A stretch of 64,000 nt of DNA from Pedobacter sp. Bi126 (GTDB lineage Bacteria; Bacteroidota; Bacteroidia; Sphingobacteriales; Sphingobacteriaceae). Numbering within the stretch: the first letter of the stretch is position 1; each line of letters opens with the position of its first letter. Made by a program: the position numbers and the translations under genes. The notes under the pieces are model-generated. The model had not been told where the DNA came from, made no database searches, and saw only the letters and a program-made list of their open reading frames with translations. Location of the stretch: assembly GCF_918698245.1 (NCBI RefSeq), contig NZ_CAKKMS010000002.1, forward strand, positions 558,001-622,000, given 5' to 3'. Below are positions 60,621 to 64,000 of this stretch, one piece after another.

Positions 60621-61394
60621 TTAAACCCCAATCCGCTGTTCTATTTTTTTAACACATTTATAGGCCTCGGCAAGGATCACATCATTTTCAATCGCTTGAT
60701 CTACATTTATCGCATTTAACATCGAAATGGTTAAACAGGCGATAATTCCATTATTGCCATTAATACCAATTGGTACCGAAAGATCGGTTACACCAGAAAC
60801 AGAATCACTATTTTTGAAATAAGAGCCTGTTTGCTGAATATCTTCCAATGAAGTCAAAAAATCTTCTTGCTGGGCTTTAGCATATTTCTTAAAAATGGAA
60901 TTGTTTTTTAATGTTGTGCTACGCTCAGCCTCAGGCATGTAAGCCAATAAAACCTTACCCGATGCGGTTAGTGGCAAAGGAAACAAATTTCCCTCTTCAA
61001 TAGAAAGCGCAATCGGCCCAGGACTTTTCGCATGAATAATCACCATTACCTGGTTCATGTACAAAATACTCAAGTGGCAAGATTGACGGATACTGTTTGC
61101 CAGTTCCTCTAATGGAAACTGGGCAGCTTTACGCAGCTCATCAATAGGCGAGTGCCGGTGTGAGAGGTAAAAAAGCTTTAACGACAGCCTATACTTACCA
61201 GAAACTTCATCACGTAAAATATAACCACGACTTTCCAGACTCATCAACATCCTGTAAATTTCGTTTGGCGTTTTCTCAATACCAATAGCAATTTCAGTTT
61301 GAGACAATGGGATAGATTGTGCTGATAAATACTCCAATATATCAAGTCCTTTATCCAAAGCAGGGGCTTGGTACTTCGATTCTTTTTCGTTCAT
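60621..61394 (-). CDS. IclR-family transcriptional regulator
   Basis: The 257-residue protein has an N-terminal winged helix-turn-helix (APALDKGLDILEYLSAQSIPLSQTEIAIGIEKTPNEIYRMLMSLESRGYILRDEVSGKYRLSLKLF). The IclR effector-binding domain follows (SCHLSILYMNQVMVIIHAKSPGPIALSIEEGNLFPLPLTASGKVLLAYMPEAER, then VTDLSVPIGINGNNGIIACLTISML). IclR proteins often sense sugar acids or other small metabolites. It is transcribed divergently from the third GH78 gene across a 275-bp region, so it may control that gene, itself or both (inference). A short inverted repeat, ATATG-TTTT-CATAT (61496-61509), lies in that region. Confidence 0.93.
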   Translation of the reverse strand: MNEKESKYQAPALDKGLDILEYLSAQSIPLSQTEIAIGIEKTPNEIYRMLMSLESRGYILRDEVSGKYRLSLKLFYLSHRHSPIDELRKAAQFPLEELANSIRQSCHLSILYMNQVMVIIHAKSPGPIALSIEEGNLFPLPLTASGKVLLAYMPEAERSTTLKNNSIFKKYAKAQQEDFLTSLEDIQQTGSYFKNSDSVSGVTDLSVPIGINGNNGIIACLTISMLNAINVDQAIENDVILAEAYKCVKKIEQRIGV

Positions 61395-61500
61395 GCGGGT
61401 TTAAATTTGGCTGTATCGTATTTTTTACAATTTCAAACATACAAAATGCTTTCTTATTTATCCAAGAGAAGATTTTGTATAATTTAAATACGAATATATG

Positions 61501-61531
61501 TTTTCATATTTAAAAAAAACATTTATATTTG
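61501..61531 (+). promoter_or_regulatory. Candidate Bacteroidota promoter for the third GH78 gene
   Basis: TATATTTG (61524-61531) matches the TAnnTTTG -7 consensus exactly, with a TTTT-rich -33 region about 20 nt upstream (61501-61504). The surrounding ACATTTATATTTGAATT resembles the CATTTATATATGAAT core of block I in the SusC cassettes. The leader would be about 130 nt. The IR at 61496-61509 overlaps the -33 region and could bind a repressor. Confidence 0.5.
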
Positions 61532-61669
61532 AATTAGAGATAGTATTTTAAAGTTACGGAATTTAAAAGGCTTAATTCTATAGAATTGAGAATTTATTTC
61601 TGAAAAAATTTATCACTGATGACCATTTATAAACCTAACCAAAACATCCGAAACGGTGTGCAATAGTGA

Positions 61670-64000
61670 ATGAGCAAACTTGTAATATTTTCTTGGCTTT
61701 ATCTGTTAAGCATTCCGCTTTTTGCGCAAGATATTAAGGTTGCTCAATTGAATTGTGCGTATCGTAATAATCCTATTGGCATTGATGTTCTTTCGCCGGC
61801 TTTGAGCTGGAAACTGCAATCTGCTAAACACAATATCATGCAAACAAGCTATCAAATCGTAGTTTCTAGCAGTTTAAGCAATTTAAATAAAAATATTGGG
61901 GATGTTTGGGATACTCAAAAAGTAAACTCAGGCCAATCATTACAGATTAAATATCAAGGTAAAAAGTTATTATCAAGTAAAACCTATTATTGGAAAGTCC
62001 GTGTTTGGGATAATTTCGGGCATGAATCTGGCTGGAGCGCTTCGGCCTTTTGGCAAATGGGATTGCTCAACACAGCCGATTGGAAAGGCGCAAAATGGAT
62101 TGCCTACGAAAAGCTGGCGGATTCTAACGTAAATAGCCTGCCAACGGATGGTAAAAAAGACAAATACATAGGCAATAACATCTTGCCAATGTTCCGCAAA
62201 GGTTTTACGGTAACGAAGACAATTAAAAAAGCTACAGCTTTTATTTCTGGTTTAGGCCATTTTGAAATGAGTTTAAACGGAGCGAAAGTTGGCGATGACT
62301 TTTTAGCACCCGGCTGGACGAAGTATGATAAAGAGGTCTTGTACCTGACTTATGATTTAACTAAACTGCTTAAGAGAGGTGAAAATGCAATAGGAGTGAT
62401 GCTGGGCAATGGTTTTTATTATATTCCTCCTGTTAAAGAAAGGTATAGAAAATTAAAGGTAGCCTATGGTTATCCGAAAATGATCTGCAGGTTGTTGATC
62501 GAATATACAGATGGAACTTCAGCGAATATCATCAGTAACCAAAGTTGGAAAACCGCACCATCGCCCATAACTTTTTCAAGCATTTATGGCGGTGAAGATT
62601 ACAATGGCAACCTCGAGCAAAAAGGATGGAATTTAGCAGGTTTTAACGATAACAAATGGAAATCATCGTTATTGGTTGATGGTCCGAAGCTAAATGCACA
62701 GAAAGAAGAACCTGTAAAGATTTTCGAAAATTTTTCACCTCAAAATATTAATCCGGTTGCCAATGGCGAATGGGTTTATGATATGGGCCAGAACGCTTCT
62801 GCAATTATCGAATTGAAAGTACGGGGTAAAAAAGGCGATACGATCCGCATTACTCCAGCCGAATTATTAAAAGCTGATGGTTCGGCAACACAAAAAAATA
62901 TCGGCAGCCCATCTTACTTTACCTACATTTTAAAAGGAGATGGTTTGGAAACCTGGCGTCCTAAATTCTTTTATACAGGCTTTCGCTACCTGCAGGTTAA
63001 AGGAGCTGTTCCAAGCGGTAAGGCAAATCAATCTGGCAAATCAGTCATAGAAGATTTAAAAGCCTTGCACATCCGAAATGCTGCTGAGCAGGTAGGTAAG
63101 TTTTCATCGTCTAACGAATTGTTCAATAAAACTTTCAGCCTGATCGATTGGGCGGTTAAAAGCAACATGGTGAGTGTTTTTACTGATTGTCCGCATCGTG
63201 AAAAATTGGGCTGGTTAGAGGAATTGCATTTAATGGGCAGTTCTGTAAGATATAATTACAATGCTGCACCTTTGTTTAAAAAAGCCTTGCAAGACATGAA
63301 GAACTCGCAACTGGCCAGTGGTTTAATTCCTGAAATTGCACCGGAATACGTAAAATTTGAATGGGGCGGCGATATGTTCCGCGATTCGCCTGAATGGGGC
63401 AGCAGTGGGATTTTAATGCCATGGTATTTGTACCAGTGGTATGGCGATAAACAGGCTATGGTTGATTATTACCCGATGATGCAGCGTTACATCGCTTATT
63501 TGGGTACCAAAGCAAATAACCACATTTTATCACAAGGTTTAGGCGATTGGTATGATCTGGGGCCAAAGCCTCCCGGCGTTTCTCAGTTAACGCCAATGGG
63601 CGTTACGGGTACAGCCATTTATTATTATGATTTAAAAATCTTAGAAAAAACGGCTACGCTACTAGGCAAAAAGGCTGATGCAATAGTCTATGCGAAACTT
63701 GCCATTGAAGTGAAAAATGCATTTAACCATAAATTCTTTGATCCAAAAAGCAAACAATATGCAACGGGATCTCAAACTGCAAATGCAATGGCGGTTTATA
63801 TGGAACTGGTTGAAGAAAAGCATAAAAACGCAGTAATCGCGAATTTGGTTAAAGATATCAGAGATCGTAAAAACAGTTTAACAGCAGGCGATATAGGTTA
63901 TCGTTATGTGTTGCGCGTTTTAGAAGATGCCGGTAAATCGGACGTGATTTTTGATATGAACAGCCGTTCGGATGTACCTGGTTATGGCATGCAACTGGCC
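61670..64000 (+). CDS. GH78 alpha-L-rhamnosidase (copy 3), truncated by the window end
   Basis: 777 codons are visible with no stop. It begins with ATG 61670, giving MSKLVIFSWLYLLSIPLFAQ, a good signal peptide. The Fn3-like N-terminal domain (YRNNPIGIDVLSPALSWKL..NIMQTSYQIVVSS) closely parallels that of the GH78 at 44848. A Bac_rhamnosid_N jelly roll (FISGLGHFEMSLNGAKVGDDFLAPGWTKYDKEVLYLTYDL) and a concanavalin-like domain follow. The catalytic barrel has VFTDCPHREKLGWLEELHLMG and GDWYDLGPKPPG. The motif DCPHREKLGWLEE differs from DCPQRNERMPWLGD of copy 1, so it is a distinct subfamily. It is divergent from the IclR gene, which suggests control by it. Confidence 0.92.
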   Translation, partial: MSKLVIFSWLYLLSIPLFAQDIKVAQLNCAYRNNPIGIDVLSPALSWKLQSAKHNIMQTSYQIVVSSSLSNLNKNIGDVWDTQKVNSGQSLQIKYQGKKLLSSKTYYWKVRVWDNFGHESGWSASAFWQMGLLNTADWKGAKWIAYEKLADSNVNSLPTDGKKDKYIGNNILPMFRKGFTVTKTIKKATAFISGLGHFEMSLNGAKVGDDFLAPGWTKYDKEVLYLTYDLTKLLKRGENAIGVMLGNGFYYIPPVKERYRKLKVAYGYPKMICRLLIEYTDGTSANIISNQSWKTAPSPITFSSIYGGEDYNGNLEQKGWNLAGFNDNKWKSSLLVDGPKLNAQKEEPVKIFENFSPQNINPVANGEWVYDMGQNASAIIELKVRGKKGDTIRITPAELLKADGSATQKNIGSPSYFTYILKGDGLETWRPKFFYTGFRYLQVKGAVPSGKANQSGKSVIEDLKALHIRNAAEQVGKFSSSNELFNKTFSLIDWAVKSNMVSVFTDCPHREKLGWLEELHLMGSSVRYNYNAAPLFKKALQDMKNSQLASGLIPEIAPEYVKFEWGGDMFRDSPEWGSSGILMPWYLYQWYGDKQAMVDYYPMMQRYIAYLGTKANNHILSQGLGDWYDLGPKPPGVSQLTPMGVTGTAIYYYDLKILEKTATLLGKKADAIVYAKLAIEVKNAFNHKFFDPKSKQYATGSQTANAMAVYMELVEEKHKNAVIANLVKDIRDRKNSLTAGDIGYRYVLRVLEDAGKSDVIFDMNSRSDVPGYGMQLA

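Noticed and set aside
61496..61509. ATATG-TTTT-CATAT as a proven IclR operator
   Set aside because: The 5-bp arms in very AT-rich DNA are expected by chance; it is mentioned only as a possible site.

Overview
The window looks like part of the chromosome of a Sphingobacteriaceae/Pedobacter-type Bacteroidota. Supporting signs are two complete SusC/SusD pairs, AT-rich DNA, AT-rich start contexts without Shine-Dalgarno sites, TAnnTTTG-like promoter elements, and many secreted proteins and lipoproteins with Bacteroidota-style signal peptides. Nearly every gene is on the + strand. Only the AraC-type and IclR-type regulators are on the - strand. I see no tRNA, rRNA, CRISPR array, transposase or phage gene.

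The whole window reads as one very large polysaccharide utilization locus for pectin. The enzyme set (GH28, two PL1-type lyases, a GH140-like apiosidase, GH141, GH95, three GH78, two GH2, a GH43-like enzyme, a sialidase-like propeller, an SGNH acetylesterase and an alpha/beta esterase) fits rhamnogalacturonan II, with its rare apiose, L-galactose, L-fucose and rhamnose side chains. This substrate call is an inference from family content.

Layout: 1-10116 is an enzyme operon (unknown C-terminal fragment, MGH1-like hydrolase, GH28, GH95, GH2). 10215-12773 is a sodium/solute symporter and a DapA-type aldolase. 13048-13917 (-) is AraC. 14142-16455 is a fucose-isomerase-like enzyme and a DUF3826 protein. 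16962-22915 is SusC/SusD plus a third lipoprotein. 23464-28753 is a second SusC/SusD pair. 29149-59783 is a long run of CAZymes, esterases, a DUF3826 protein, a TIM-barrel isomerase, a Gfo/Idh/MocA oxidoreductase and a second symporter. 59787-60520 is a 317-bp tandem repeat. 60621-61394 (-) is IclR, divergent from a third GH78 that runs off the end.

How it would work: SusCD pairs import oligosaccharides released by surface PL1 and other endo-acting enzymes. Periplasmic exo-glycosidases and esterases trim the side chains. The two symporters take up monosaccharides or uronates, and the isomerase, oxidoreductase and aldolase genes would feed rare sugars into central metabolism. No hybrid two-component sensor or ECF sigma/anti-sigma pair is present here.

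Two features stand out. First, the promoter regions of SusC-1, SusC-2 and the PL1 operon share a cassette of conserved blocks at nearly identical spacing, and a related operator lies before the first symporter. Second, families of short palindromic repeats sit at gene junctions, and in several genes they are read as codons at the N- or C-terminus.
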